Shown here piece by piece: positions 36,008 through 45,038 of a stretch of 64,000 nucleotides of DNA; the stretch's first letter is position 1; the number at the start of each line of letters is the position of its first letter. Position numbers and translations under genes: made by a program. Origin of the DNA: Seonamhaeicola sp. (GTDB lineage Bacteria; Bacteroidota; Bacteroidia; Flavobacteriales; Flavobacteriaceae); contig NZ_JANQJQ010000018.1 of the NCBI RefSeq assembly GCF_028281565.1, forward strand, positions 62,001-126,000, read 5' to 3'. A model generated the notes under the pieces. That model did no database searches, was not told the DNA's origin, and saw only the letters and a program-made list of their open reading frames with translations.

Positions 36008-37168
36008 ATGAAAACACATCTTAAAACATTCATTTTAAGTTTAACCTTAATTGGGTTCATGGCGTGTAACGCTAATAATAAAAAGCAAACCCAAAACGAC
36101 CTAGCTGAAGTTACAGTTAAACATCATCCGAACAAACAGTATATTAAGGTGGCCCTTTTGTTAGACACGAGTAATAGCATGGACGGATTAATAGATCAGG
36201 CCAAAGCACAACTTTGGGATATAGTTAATGAACTGTCTTATGCCAAATGTGGCGATGAAAAACCAAATCTGCAAATTGCATTATATGAATATGGAAACGA
36301 CAGGCTCCATAGTGCTGAAGGTTATATTAGACAAGTTTTGGCTTTTAGCAATGATTTAGATGATATCTCAAAAGAGCTTTTTTCTTTAACTACCAATGGT
36401 GGCAATGAGTATTGCGGACAAGTCATTCAAACCGCTTTAAACCAATTAAACTGGGGTAATAACCCGGATGATTTAAAACTGGTTTTTATTGCAGGCAACG
36501 AACCTTTTACTCAAGGCAGTGTTCATTACAAAGATGCTTCCGTAAATGCTAAAGAAAAAGATGTTACCATCAACACTATTTTCTGCGGCAATTACAATCA
36601 AGGTGTTTCTACCCACTGGAAAGATGGTGCCAAATTAACTAATGGAGATTATATGGCTATTGACCATAATCAGAAGACTGTACATATTGCTTCCCCTTAT
36701 GACGATAAGATTTTAATGCTGAATCAGCAATTAAACAAAACTTACGTAGCTTACGGTAAAAGAGGAAGGGATAAAGTAGCAGAACAAGCCCAACAAGACA
36801 CTAATGCCAGGGTATACGGTTATGCAAATGCGGTAAAACGTTCTGTTAGTAAGAGTTCTCATTTTTACAAAAACGCCTCCTGGGATTTAGTCGATGCCGT
36901 AGAAAATGAAGAAGTAGTCATTGAAGATCTAAAAGAAGAAGCGCTTCCCGAAGTGCTTAAGGGAAAATCTGAATCTGAAATAAAAGCCTATGTTGCCAAA
37001 AAGAAAACAGAAAGAGCGGCCATTCAGAAAAAAATCCAGGAGTTAAATGTGAAGCGCACCAAATATATATCGGAGCAATCCAGGACTAAAAACACCAATG
37101 GTTTGGAAAATGCCATGACCAAAGCCATTAAAGAACAGGCAAAAAAGAAACAATATACCTGGGATTAA
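36008..37168 (+). CDS. VWA-domain lipoprotein
   Basis: A 386-residue lipoprotein with lipobox ending at C20 ('IGFMAC'). The von Willebrand factor A domain starts about residue 46, with a metal-binding MIDAS motif DTSNS at 53-57 ('VALLLDTSNSMDG') and 'FIAGNEPFTQGSV' later. The C-terminal 100 residues are Lys/Glu-rich and probably helical. Such proteins mediate metal-dependent protein binding; the partner is unknown. It is divergent from the TPR histidine kinase gene, sharing a 207-base region that contains the 21-bp repeats, so it may be a target of that system (inference). Confidence 0.85.
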   Translation: MKTHLKTFILSLTLIGFMACNANNKKQTQNDLAEVTVKHHPNKQYIKVALLLDTSNSMDGLIDQAKAQLWDIVNELSYAKCGDEKPNLQIALYEYGNDRLHSAEGYIRQVLAFSNDLDDISKELFSLTTNGGNEYCGQVIQTALNQLNWGNNPDDLKLVFIAGNEPFTQGSVHYKDASVNAKEKDVTINTIFCGNYNQGVSTHWKDGAKLTNGDYMAIDHNQKTVHIASPYDDKILMLNQQLNKTYVAYGKRGRDKVAEQAQQDTNARVYGYANAVKRSVSKSSHFYKNASWDLVDAVENEEVVIEDLKEEALPEVLKGKSESEIKAYVAKKKTERAAIQKKIQELNVKRTKYISEQSRTKNTNGLENAMTKAIKEQAKKKQYTWD

Positions 37169-37202
37169 AAAAGGAAGCGGTCTGAAAAGTTAAATTTTTG
37201 TC

Positions 37203-37249
37203 AACCTGAACTTGCATGTACTGAACTTGTTTCAGTATTTCAGGCTCTC
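37203..37249 (-). repeat. Composite hairpin repeat, left half of doublet
   Basis: On the minus strand: AGCCTGAA, inner hairpin CTGAA/TTCAG, TTCAGGTT, GACA. Faces away from 37275-37302, joined by a roughly 25-base linker. Confidence 0.6.
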
Positions 37250-37274
37250 ATACCACCTGGCAACAAATTAGGAT

Positions 37275-37302
37275 GAGATTCTGAAATAAATTCAGAATGA
37301 CA
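37275..37302 (+). repeat. Dispersed hairpin repeat (type B), right half of doublet
   Basis: ATTCTGAA, ATAAA, TTCAGAAT, GACA: perfect 8-bp stem. Located between the convergent VWA and PorP/SprF genes. Confidence 0.75.
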
Positions 37303-37328
37303 ATCTTGAGTACTTTTCAGATCTGTTT

Positions 37329-38333
37329 TTAGTAATTAACCGCCGGACACTTACAGTCAAATCGTTGGCGTCTGCAACCAAAGTTATAACCTAAAGTAAA
37401 CTGGTGAAACCCACCATTTGTAAACACCACGGAATTGGTCTGATGTGTATACGTATAGGCAAACATGAAATTTTTATAATTAACACCTACAAGTGGCGTA
37501 ATTTGCTGTAATCTTTGGCTGTTTATAGCATTAGAACTGATATATTCGGCACCATCAAAACTATTTCTATATGATAAACCCGCCCAAATAGTTCCAAAAT
37601 CCATTTGCCTGTAAACTTTGGCATTTATATCAACAGAAGCCTCTTTAGTAGCATCTCTGTATTGTAACATCGCAGAAGGTTCATAACTCCAGGCGCTTCC
37701 CAATTTACCAAAAACACCACCAACAGTAAGCAAATAGCGCCTTAAATTACTGGTCACATTAGGTTCTTTGTTAATCCCTTCATTATTAAGCATGTTCTTT
37801 ACCGCTCCATGCGCATAAAAATCTAAAAAGTGATAAGAAAATCCAAAATCAATATTGAAGTTAGTAGCATTTTGAACAATACCATCTATTAACGGATCCG
37901 GCCCATCAAACAAAAAAGAGGTTTCATCCAGTTTGTACTGAATAAATCCGGCACTCAATCCAAACGACAACATATTTAGATCTACTTCACTTCTTGAAAA
38001 CATTAAGTGATGGGCATAGGTTGCGTAGGCACCCGTTTGTGAGTGAAACCCGTTTTTATCTGTATATACAATCCCCCCTATTCCCGATGGTGAGTCTCCT
38101 ATTCTACCGTTAATACTCAATGTTGTTAATCTTGGAGCATCATCATGACCGAACCATTGCTGACGTGACGTTAGTCTTATCTTAGAACAATTGGCGGCTC
38201 CGGCCATAGACGGGTGAATTAAATAATAATTATCGGTAAGATAATCAGTATATATAGGCAAGCCTTCTTGTGAAATAGCAACATTAGTGAATACCACCCC
38301 TATTGCTATCATTAATATATTTTTTAATCTCAT
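37329..38333 (-). CDS. PorP/SprF family type IX secretion system membrane protein
   Basis: A 334-residue outer-membrane barrel. Signal peptide ends 'FTNVAISQ'; the mature start 'EGLPIYTDYLTDNYYLIHPSMAGAANCSKIRLTSRQQW' is the characteristic PorP/SprF opening (stay-put Asn-Pro/His-Pro-Ser-Met-Ala-Gly). PorP is a core T9SS part, while SprF-type paralogues attach particular adhesins such as SprB. Here no giant adhesin gene is adjacent, and the gene appears single. Which of the two roles applies cannot be told. The last residues 'RRQRFDCKCPAVNY' contain a CxC. Confidence 0.9.
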   Translation of the reverse strand: MRLKNILMIAIGVVFTNVAISQEGLPIYTDYLTDNYYLIHPSMAGAANCSKIRLTSRQQWFGHDDAPRLTTLSINGRIGDSPSGIGGIVYTDKNGFHSQTGAYATYAHHLMFSRSEVDLNMLSFGLSAGFIQYKLDETSFLFDGPDPLIDGIVQNATNFNIDFGFSYHFLDFYAHGAVKNMLNNEGINKEPNVTSNLRRYLLTVGGVFGKLGSAWSYEPSAMLQYRDATKEASVDINAKVYRQMDFGTIWAGLSYRNSFDGAEYISSNAINSQRLQQITPLVGVNYKNFMFAYTYTHQTNSVVFTNGGFHQFTLGYNFGCRRQRFDCKCPAVNY

Positions 38334-38482
38334 AAACTTTATACCAAGTAGGTCTGGTGTTATACAAACGTCTTGATTATTAAAAAATTACACAAAAAAG
38401 AATAAAGCAAAACTTTATTCTTCCATGTCTTAAATTTAGGACACAGAACTCAAATATATGGATATCTGTAGTTTTCTTTTAG

Positions 38483-38490
38483 TATTTTTG
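38483..38490 (+). promoter_or_regulatory. -7 promoter element of the Nfu gene
   Basis: TATTTTTG, a Bacteroidetes -7 match 16 bases upstream of the ATG at 38507. No clear -33 TTTG at the expected spacing. Confidence 0.4.
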
Positions 38491-38506
38491 TAAAAAATTA
38501 GCTGAA

Positions 38507-39409
38507 ATGAACACTTTCAAGGTTTCTGTGCAGGAAACATCAAATAACGCCATAGTTAAATTCGAGGTAAATCAATTTATAACGAATCATCAGAGTTTTG
38601 AATTCAATAATATTGATGAAGCAAAACCATCGCCTTTAGCCCAACAATTATTCTATTTACCCTTTGTGAAAAAGGTTTATATTTCCGGGAATTTTATTGC
38701 CGTGGAACGCTATGATATTGTTGAATGGGGCGACGTGCAAGACGAAGTTGCCCAACAAATAGAAGCCTATTTAAATGACGGTGGCACTGTAATTAATGAA
38801 GCCGAAGCTCCAAAAAAAGTTCCGGTGACTGTGTATGCCGAAGCCACTCCAAACCCGTCGGTTATGAAGTTCGTAACCAATAAAAAAATAGTTACGACCT
38901 TATTTGAATTTACTTCGATTGATGACGCCAAATTGTCGCCATTGGCTACGGAATTATTTCATTTCCCGTTTGTAAAAAGTGTATTTATTGAAGAGAATTA
39001 CGTATCCATAACAAAATATGACGTATCCGAATGGCAAGATATTACTATTGAGCTTAGGGAATTCATCAAGTATTATATTGAAAGTGGAAAAGCGGTTGTC
39101 TTGCCTGAAGCAGCTGAAAAACTTCAAAAAACCAATGCCCAAAAAGACCATCAGTTTGACGCATTAGATGACATATCTAAGGAAATCGTTAACATTCTTG
39201 AAGAATACGTCAAACCTGCTGTGGCCAGTGATGGTGGCAATATTCAATTTTTGTCCTACGATGAAAACACGAAAAACGTGAGTGTTTTGCTTCAGGGAGC
39301 TTGTAGTGGGTGCCCGTCGTCAACCTTTACCTTAAAAAACGGCATAGAAAACATGCTTAAACAAATGCTGCCGGGTAAAGTGGAGATGGTTGAGGCCATT
39401 AACGGGTAA
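38507..39409 (+). CDS. NifU-family iron-sulfur scaffold with duplicated Nfu N domain
   Basis: Delivers iron-sulfur clusters to client proteins. The 300-residue product has two copies of the Nfu N-terminal domain in tandem (residues 1-92, 'NQFITNHQSFEFNNIDEAKPSPLAQ', and 105-200, 'NKKIVTTLFEFTSIDDAKLSPLA'), then the NifU-type C-terminal domain (220-297) with the cluster-binding CxxC C266/C269 in 'GACSGCPSS'. Most Nfu proteins have a single N domain, so this one is enlarged by an internal duplication. Monocistronic. Confidence 0.92.
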   Translation: MNTFKVSVQETSNNAIVKFEVNQFITNHQSFEFNNIDEAKPSPLAQQLFYLPFVKKVYISGNFIAVERYDIVEWGDVQDEVAQQIEAYLNDGGTVINEAEAPKKVPVTVYAEATPNPSVMKFVTNKKIVTTLFEFTSIDDAKLSPLATELFHFPFVKSVFIEENYVSITKYDVSEWQDITIELREFIKYYIESGKAVVLPEAAEKLQKTNAQKDHQFDALDDISKEIVNILEEYVKPAVASDGGNIQFLSYDENTKNVSVLLQGACSGCPSSTFTLKNGIENMLKQMLPGKVEMVEAING

Positions 39410-39595
39410 TTTAAAATATATTAACAATTAAATTGAAGCGTTCTTTTTATCTGTTCGTTTTATTGTTTTTCAATGGGCAGATGTAACCTTTGGCGATTAA
39501 AGCAATTATTCCCTTGTGTGTTTTAACAATTATTTTAGTCCTGTCAGTTTCCTGAACGCCTTTTTATGTCTTATATTTATACGTTTATAAAATCT

Positions 39596-41710
39596 ATGAA
39601 AAAGATATCCTATATAGTATTGCTTTTAATAATTTCATTATTAAGCTGTAAAGGCCAGAACAAAAACGCCATGCAAAATCATAAATACACTAACGACCTT
39701 ATAAACGAAACCAGTCCTTATCTCCTGCAACATGCCCACAATCCGGTAGATTGGAAAGCATGGAATGATGAAACGCTTGAAAAAGCAAAGGCTGATAAAA
39801 AACTGATCCTTATTAGTGTCGGGTATTCGGCCTGTCACTGGTGTCATGTTATGGAGCGTGAAAGTTTTGAAGACAGTCTGGTTGCGGATGTTATGAATAA
39901 ACATTTCGTCAACATTAAAGTAGACAGGGAAGAAAGGCCGGATGTAGACCAAGCCTATATGAATGCGGTTCAATTAATGACCGGTAGAGGCGGCTGGCCT
40001 TTAAACGTGGTTGCCTTACCTGATGGAAGACCCGTTTGGGGCGGCACCTATTTCCCTAAAGACCAGTGGATAAGTATCCTGGAACAGATCACTAAACTGT
40101 ATTCAAATGAGCCGGATAAATTATATCAACAAGCTGATAATGTTGAAAAGGGCTTAAAGTCTTTAGACATGGTTGAGCTCAACACAGACGCTCCTGAGTT
40201 TGAACGTGAATTCATTGAGACCGCAGTAAAAAAATGGTCTACTTTATTTGATAACAGTCTTGGTGGTTTGAACAGGGCACCTAAGTTTATGATGCCTAAT
40301 AATTATCACTTTTTATTGCGATATGCTTATCAGAACAATGATCAAAAGCTTCTGGATTATGTTAATACTACATTGACCAAAATGGCCTATGGCGGTGTTT
40401 TTGATCAAATTGGCGGCGGATTTTCAAGGTATTCCGTAGATGCTAAATGGCATGTCCCACATTTTGAAAAAATGCTTTATGACAACGGTCAATTGGTGAG
40501 TTTATATGCCGACGCCTATTTAATAACCAAAAATGAATTATATAAAGACATTGTTGAAGAAACTTTGAAGTATGTTGAAAGGGATATGACCACTGATGAA
40601 GGTGCGTTTTATTCGTCTCTCGATGCGGATAGTGACAATGCTGAAGGTGAATTGGAAGAAGGGGCGTTTTATGTATGGAACAAAGAAGAGCTGCAATCCC
40701 TTTTATCCGATGATTTCGAATTGTTTTCAGATTATTATAACATCAATAGTTATGGGCTTTGGGAACATGGTAATTATGTACTCATTAGAAAGGATGACGA
40801 TGCAGCTATCATAAAAAAACATAATATTAGCAAAGAAGTACTCAATAAAAAAATTGATTCCTGGAAACATATGCTTTTGGAAGTTAGAAACAAGCGACCA
40901 AAACCCAGATTAGATGATAAAACGTTGGCCTCATGGAACGGGTTAATGCTTAAAGGTTACGCCGATGCTTACCGGGTGTTCGAAAAACAGGAATATCTTG
41001 ACATTGCCATAAAAAATGCCTCATTCATTATCGATAACATGATGAAAGAAGATGGCGGGCTTTATCATACTTACAAAGCAGGCGAAAGTAAATTCAATGG
41101 GTACCTTGAGGACTATGTAACGGTTATTGACGCCTTTATCACTTTATATGAAAATACGCTTGACACCAAATGGCTTAATACGGCCAGAGATTTAACCAAT
41201 TATACTTTTGACCACTTTTTTGACGACCAAAGTAATATGTTTTTCTTTACTTCAAATGAAGATGCATCACTGGTTTCAAGAAGTATTGAGTATAGAGACA
41301 ATGTGATTCCTGGCAGTAATTCCATCATGGCTAAAAACCTGTTTAAATTGGGGCATTATTTTGACAATGAACATTTCAGCAAGAATGCCATGACCATGCT
41401 AAATAATGTAAAACCTGAAATGCAGGACTATGCTTCCGGGTATTCGAATTGGTTGGATTTAATGTTGAATTATACCAATCCGTATTACGAAGTAGCTATA
41501 GTGGGTGCTGATGCCAGACAAAAAATATCGGAGCTTAACAGGACTTACGTTCCCAATAAATTAATCGCAGGAAGTATTTCCGAAAGCGATATGCCCTTAT
41601 TATTAAACAGATACAATCCTGGTAATACTTTAATTTATGTTTGCGTAAATAAAGCTTGTAAACTACCGGTATCTGAAGTTACCAGGGCTATTGAATTTTT
41701 AAAAGAATGA
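39596..41710 (+). CDS. YyaL/SSP411-type thioredoxin-domain lipoprotein (DUF255)
   Basis: A 704-residue protein with an N-terminal thioredoxin-like domain (C80-H-W-C83 in 'GYSACHWCHVMERESF', preceded by 'LINETSPYLLQHAHNPVDW') and a C-terminal alpha/alpha barrel similar to cellobiose epimerases ('MAYGGVFDQIGGGFSRYSVD', 'WHVPHFEKMLYDNGQL'). The reaction is unknown. The ATG at 39596 gives a lipoprotein signal with lipobox C18 ('ISLLSC'); a start ten codons earlier would disrupt this. The stop overlaps the DUF1304 start by 4 bases. Confidence 0.9.
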   Translation: MKKISYIVLLLIISLLSCKGQNKNAMQNHKYTNDLINETSPYLLQHAHNPVDWKAWNDETLEKAKADKKLILISVGYSACHWCHVMERESFEDSLVADVMNKHFVNIKVDREERPDVDQAYMNAVQLMTGRGGWPLNVVALPDGRPVWGGTYFPKDQWISILEQITKLYSNEPDKLYQQADNVEKGLKSLDMVELNTDAPEFEREFIETAVKKWSTLFDNSLGGLNRAPKFMMPNNYHFLLRYAYQNNDQKLLDYVNTTLTKMAYGGVFDQIGGGFSRYSVDAKWHVPHFEKMLYDNGQLVSLYADAYLITKNELYKDIVEETLKYVERDMTTDEGAFYSSLDADSDNAEGELEEGAFYVWNKEELQSLLSDDFELFSDYYNINSYGLWEHGNYVLIRKDDDAAIIKKHNISKEVLNKKIDSWKHMLLEVRNKRPKPRLDDKTLASWNGLMLKGYADAYRVFEKQEYLDIAIKNASFIIDNMMKEDGGLYHTYKAGESKFNGYLEDYVTVIDAFITLYENTLDTKWLNTARDLTNYTFDHFFDDQSNMFFFTSNEDASLVSRSIEYRDNVIPGSNSIMAKNLFKLGHYFDNEHFSKNAMTMLNNVKPEMQDYASGYSNWLDLMLNYTNPYYEVAIVGADARQKISELNRTYVPNKLIAGSISESDMPLLLNRYNPGNTLIYVCVNKACKLPVSEVTRAIEFLKE

Positions 41711-42060
41711 CCACGTTAAGTATTATTTTAATTGGTGTTGTTGCTCTGGAACATATCTATTTCCTGATCCTTGAAATGTTTTTATGGACAAAGCCCAAAG
41801 GCATTAAAACCTTTGGTCTAAAATCGAAAGCGTTTGCGGAAGAAACCAAAGTACTGGCAGCTAACCAGGGATTATATAATGGCTTTTTGGCCGCGGGATT
41901 AACTTACAGTATTTTAAAAAACAACCCGGAAATTGCCATTTTCTTTCTTATTTGTGTGACTATTGCCGGTATTTACGGGTCTTACTCTACAAAGAAAATA
42001 AAGCTGTTTTATATTCAGGCTGTGCCGGCCATAATAGCTTTAATAGTCAGCATAGTATAA
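41707..42060 (+). CDS. DUF1304 family membrane protein
   Basis: A 117-residue integral membrane protein with four hydrophobic segments, opening 'LSIILIGVVALEHIYFLILEMFLW' and carrying the family-typical 'ANQGLYNGFLAAGL'. Function unknown. Its start codon overlaps the stop of the YyaL/SSP411-type gene (ATGA), so the two are translationally coupled. Confidence 0.88.
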   Translation: MTTLSIILIGVVALEHIYFLILEMFLWTKPKGIKTFGLKSKAFAEETKVLAANQGLYNGFLAAGLTYSILKNNPEIAIFFLICVTIAGIYGSYSTKKIKLFYIQAVPAIIALIVSIV

Positions 42061-42149
42061 CGCATGTTTAATGTTTTTTTCATCTGTTTGAAGTTGAAAA
42101 AGTTGGCTGTAGTTCTTAATTTTATAACACTAATCAAATACAATAAATT

Positions 42150-42962
42150 ATGGATTTAAGTAGGTATGCAGAAATCGCTCAAAACTTTATAGTAGAGTAC
42201 GGCATCAAAGTTATTGGAGCCATTGTCATTTGGATCGTTGGTTCCTGGATCATTAAAAAAATAACCAAAGGCATTGGCAAAGTCATGTCTAAAAACAATT
42301 ATGATGTGAGTTTGCAAAAGTTCCTTCTTAATTTAATTGGCTGGGGCTTAAAGATCTTGCTATTCTTAGCCATCCTCTCCCAATTGGGTATTGAAACCAC
42401 TTCATTTGCTGCTATTTTAGCCGCTGCCGGTTTAGCCATTGGTATGGCACTTCAGGGATCATTAGGGAATTTTGCCGGTGGCGTTCTGATCATGATTTTC
42501 AAACCTTTTAAAATAGGCGATTTAATTGAAGCCCAGGGCGAACTTGGGGTTGTTAAAGAGATTGAAATTTTTACAACCAAAATTCTTTCTCCAACTAACA
42601 AAGAGATTATTATTCCAAACGGAGCCTTATCTAATGGGAATATCACTAACTATTCAACTGAAGGCATGCTTCGTGTTGATTTAACTATTGGTGTTAGCTA
42701 CGACTCTGATATTAAACAAACCAAAGAGGTTTTAATGAATGTTTTAACGTCTAATCCAAAAGTATTAAAAGATCCGGCGCCTTCGGTAAGTGTTGCTGAA
42801 CTTGCTGATAGTTCCGTAAACTTTGCTGTCAGGCCTTATGCTACCATTGCTGATTATTGGGATGTGTATTTTGGGGTTACCGAAGGCTGCAAATTGGCAC
42901 TTGATAAAGCTGGTATTGAAATTCCATATCCACACCAGGTTGAAATACACAAGGAAGGATAA
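42150..42962 (+). CDS. Small-conductance mechanosensitive channel (MscS family)
   Basis: Opens under membrane tension and releases solutes during osmotic downshock. The 270-residue protein has three membrane segments; the third is the Ala/Gly-rich pore helix 'AAILAAAGLAIGMALQGSLGNFAGG' region (positions about 93-117), followed by the cytoplasmic beta domain ('FKIGDLIEAQGELGVVKEIEIFTT', 'IIIPNGALSNGNITNYS'). Size and layout match E. coli MscS. A strong hairpin follows, shared with the convergent tsaB. Confidence 0.94.
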   Translation: MDLSRYAEIAQNFIVEYGIKVIGAIVIWIVGSWIIKKITKGIGKVMSKNNYDVSLQKFLLNLIGWGLKILLFLAILSQLGIETTSFAAILAAAGLAIGMALQGSLGNFAGGVLIMIFKPFKIGDLIEAQGELGVVKEIEIFTTKILSPTNKEIIIPNGALSNGNITNYSTEGMLRVDLTIGVSYDSDIKQTKEVLMNVLTSNPKVLKDPAPSVSVAELADSSVNFAVRPYATIADYWDVYFGVTEGCKLALDKAGIEIPYPHQVEIHKEG

Positions 42963-42985
42963 TATTTACCCAATTTCATAATATC

Positions 42986-43018
42986 AGACCTGCCAGGTTT
43001 TAAAAACCTGGCAGGTCT
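42986..43018. terminator. 16-bp-stem hairpin between mscS and tsaB
   Basis: AGACCTGCCAGGTTTT, one base, then the exact complement. It lies 24 bases after the mscS stop and 7 bases after the tsaB stop and probably ends both transcripts. Similar palindromes occur widely in Bacteroidetes intergenic DNA, so it may be a mobile terminator-like repeat. Confidence 0.7.
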
Positions 43019-43024
43019 TTCTTT

Positions 43025-43696
43025 TCAAGATTTAGGCTTTATGGCCACAAAATCCTTTAAATAATACGGTTCAAAATAAGCGACATCTTCAGTGTCGCTT
43101 ATTTTATATTTATCATAAGCCAATCCACTCATCTCATTAGCAGATGGCAACTTGTCCTCAATAAAAACAGCATTGGGATGATTGATGATTTCTCTGGTCT
43201 TTTCAACACCGTTCCCTATAAAATATACCTTATCTTTCTCTAAATAATCGGCAAAAGATGTTTCATCCAAAATTTGCGCCTGCGTGTCTCTTATTTGATT
43301 GTAGCTTGAATCATAAACTGCAGAATACACTTCCATTCTTCGGGCATCTAACATAGCTATAATAACCCCATTATTACAAGTTACCTGCAGAGCCAAAGCA
43401 TCTAAAGTGGGCACTGAAATCAACGGTTTATCTAAAGCAAATGCCAAACCTTTTGCTGCCGAGACACCGATACGCAATCCGGTATAGGAGCCGGGGCCTT
43501 TACTAATACCTATAGCATCCAGCTTATTTTTGTCAATGTTCGCTTCCTTTAAAACATCATCTATAAACACATGCAATTTTTCGGCATGTGAATAGCCATT
43601 TCTGCTATCTTCCTTTAAAGCAATGGTGTTTCCATGTCGTGAAAGTGCTACCGAACAATTGGTGGTAGCCGTTTCTATACTAAGTATTAATGCCAA
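43025..43696 (-). CDS. tsaB: tRNA threonylcarbamoyladenosine biosynthesis protein TsaB
   Basis: Non-catalytic partner of TsaD in making the t6A base of ANN-decoding tRNAs. The 223-residue ASKHA-fold protein opens with 'LILSIETATTNCSVALSRHGN' and contains 'GISKGPGSYTGLRIGVSAAKGLAFAL', the dimer-interface signature. Its start is one base after the TolC gene's stop codon, placing this housekeeping gene at the end of the efflux operon. Confidence 0.95.
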   Translation of the reverse strand: MALILSIETATTNCSVALSRHGNTIALKEDSRNGYSHAEKLHVFIDDVLKEANIDKNKLDAIGISKGPGSYTGLRIGVSAAKGLAFALDKPLISVPTLDALALQVTCNNGVIIAMLDARRMEVYSAVYDSSYNQIRDTQAQILDETSFADYLEKDKVYFIGNGVEKTREIINHPNAVFIEDKLPSANEMSGLAYDKYKISDTEDVAYFEPYYLKDFVAIKPKS

Positions 43697-43697
43697 T

Positions 43698-45038
43698 TTA
43701 ATAGTTTATTGTTTTTCCCATGTAAAAATCTAAAACTTTTGTCTTAAAAACAAAATCATACTTAGCATTTATTAAAGAGGCCTGGGCGTTTATTAGCTGC
43801 ACTCTGGCCTGTTCTAAGTCAAATGCAGTCATAGCACCAATATCATAACGTTCTTTGGCATTATTAAAAGCCAATTCTTGCGATGACAATGAAGACTTGG
43901 CGGCTTCATAAGCTTTTAATGCAGCCTGTGCATCTGTAAATGCACGTTGAATATTCGATTCCAAAGTCAATTTGGCTTGATTTAAACTAAGCTTTGCATT
44001 TTCCTCGACTATTTTAGATTTGGCAACAGACGTTTTGTTCTGAAATCTTGAAAAAACGGGAATGCTTATATTTAAATTTAAACTATGGCCTCTATTATCA
44101 TTTATTTGTTGAAAAAAAGAATTATCGCTCGTTAAATTTGAAAAGTTTGCCCCCGTATTATACCCATAGCCTAACGAAACACTTGGCATATAACCACTTT
44201 TAGAGATCTTGGTGCCTATTTCGGCGTTTTCAATATTCTTTTCGGCAAATTTTATTTCATTACGGTTTTGAAAAGCATATTCTATAATCGGGTCTATACT
44301 TTTATACATTATAGTTTCGGAGGGTTTATCAATTTCAATAATCTCAACATCAAACCCGTTAAACGGCACTTGCAATAATTGAGATAGAGACAATAGGGCC
44401 AAATTAAAGTTATTCTCTGCTATGGTAACCTGCTGCGCATCCCTGCTTAAAGTCGCTTGGGCATCATAAATATTTGCTTTTGGTTGTACTCCGGCATCTA
44501 CCAGATCTTTAACCTGCTCTAATTGTTTTGAGCTAAATTCATATTGTGCCTGTGCCGTTTCTAAATTCTCTTTATTGAACAGTACATTTAAATAGGCATT
44601 GGCAACATTTAACGAAATATCATCTTTTATCCTGGCTAATTCAAATTCATTAGCTTCCAAATTAATTTGAGACTGTCTGTATAAATAAGTATTTCTAAAC
44701 CCATTAAAAACTGTTTGAGACACACTAAGACCTATACCGGTGGAATGAAATGTTCTATCAACAAAATTACCGGGAAACAATTCTGCCTGTCCCAAACTCA
44801 TAGATTGTGTGATACCGGCACCTAAGGACGGATAAAATTGCCCTTTTGCTGCAATGACATCCTGTTCATTTGAAAGCAGGTTGTTTTCAGCTTGTTTAAC
44901 CGAAATATTATTTTCCAAAGCGTGGGCAACACATTCCCGGAGTGTCCATTTTTTTTGTTGACCAAAAGATGAAGAGGCTATAAGCAGTATAAATAGTAAT
45001 AAACTATGCTTCATAAAAGGTCTTCTGTTTTTAATCAT
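43698..45038 (-). CDS. TolC family outer-membrane efflux protein
   Basis: Outer-membrane duct for the ABC exporter encoded upstream. About 446 residues with signal peptide 'MKHSLLLFILLIASSSFGQ' region and the two repeated outer-membrane-efflux domains ('LRECVAHALENNISVKQAE', 'AKERYDIGAMTAFDLEQARVQLINAQASLINAKYDF'). The ATG at 45038 overlaps the adaptor gene's stop by 8 bases and gives a basic n-region; the frame is open to 45062, and an internal ATG at 45014 is another possible start. Completes a tripartite system. Confidence 0.92.
   Translation of the reverse strand: MIKNRRPFMKHSLLLFILLIASSSFGQQKKWTLRECVAHALENNISVKQAENNLLSNEQDVIAAKGQFYPSLGAGITQSMSLGQAELFPGNFVDRTFHSTGIGLSVSQTVFNGFRNTYLYRQSQINLEANEFELARIKDDISLNVANAYLNVLFNKENLETAQAQYEFSSKQLEQVKDLVDAGVQPKANIYDAQATLSRDAQQVTIAENNFNLALLSLSQLLQVPFNGFDVEIIEIDKPSETIMYKSIDPIIEYAFQNRNEIKFAEKNIENAEIGTKISKSGYMPSVSLGYGYNTGANFSNLTSDNSFFQQINDNRGHSLNLNISIPVFSRFQNKTSVAKSKIVEENAKLSLNQAKLTLESNIQRAFTDAQAALKAYEAAKSSLSSQELAFNNAKERYDIGAMTAFDLEQARVQLINAQASLINAKYDFVFKTKVLDFYMGKTINY

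Noticed and set aside
39566-39595. Ten-codon upstream extension of the YyaL/SSP411-type protein
   Set aside because: The downstream ATG gives a clean lipoprotein signal with lipobox, which the extension would spoil.
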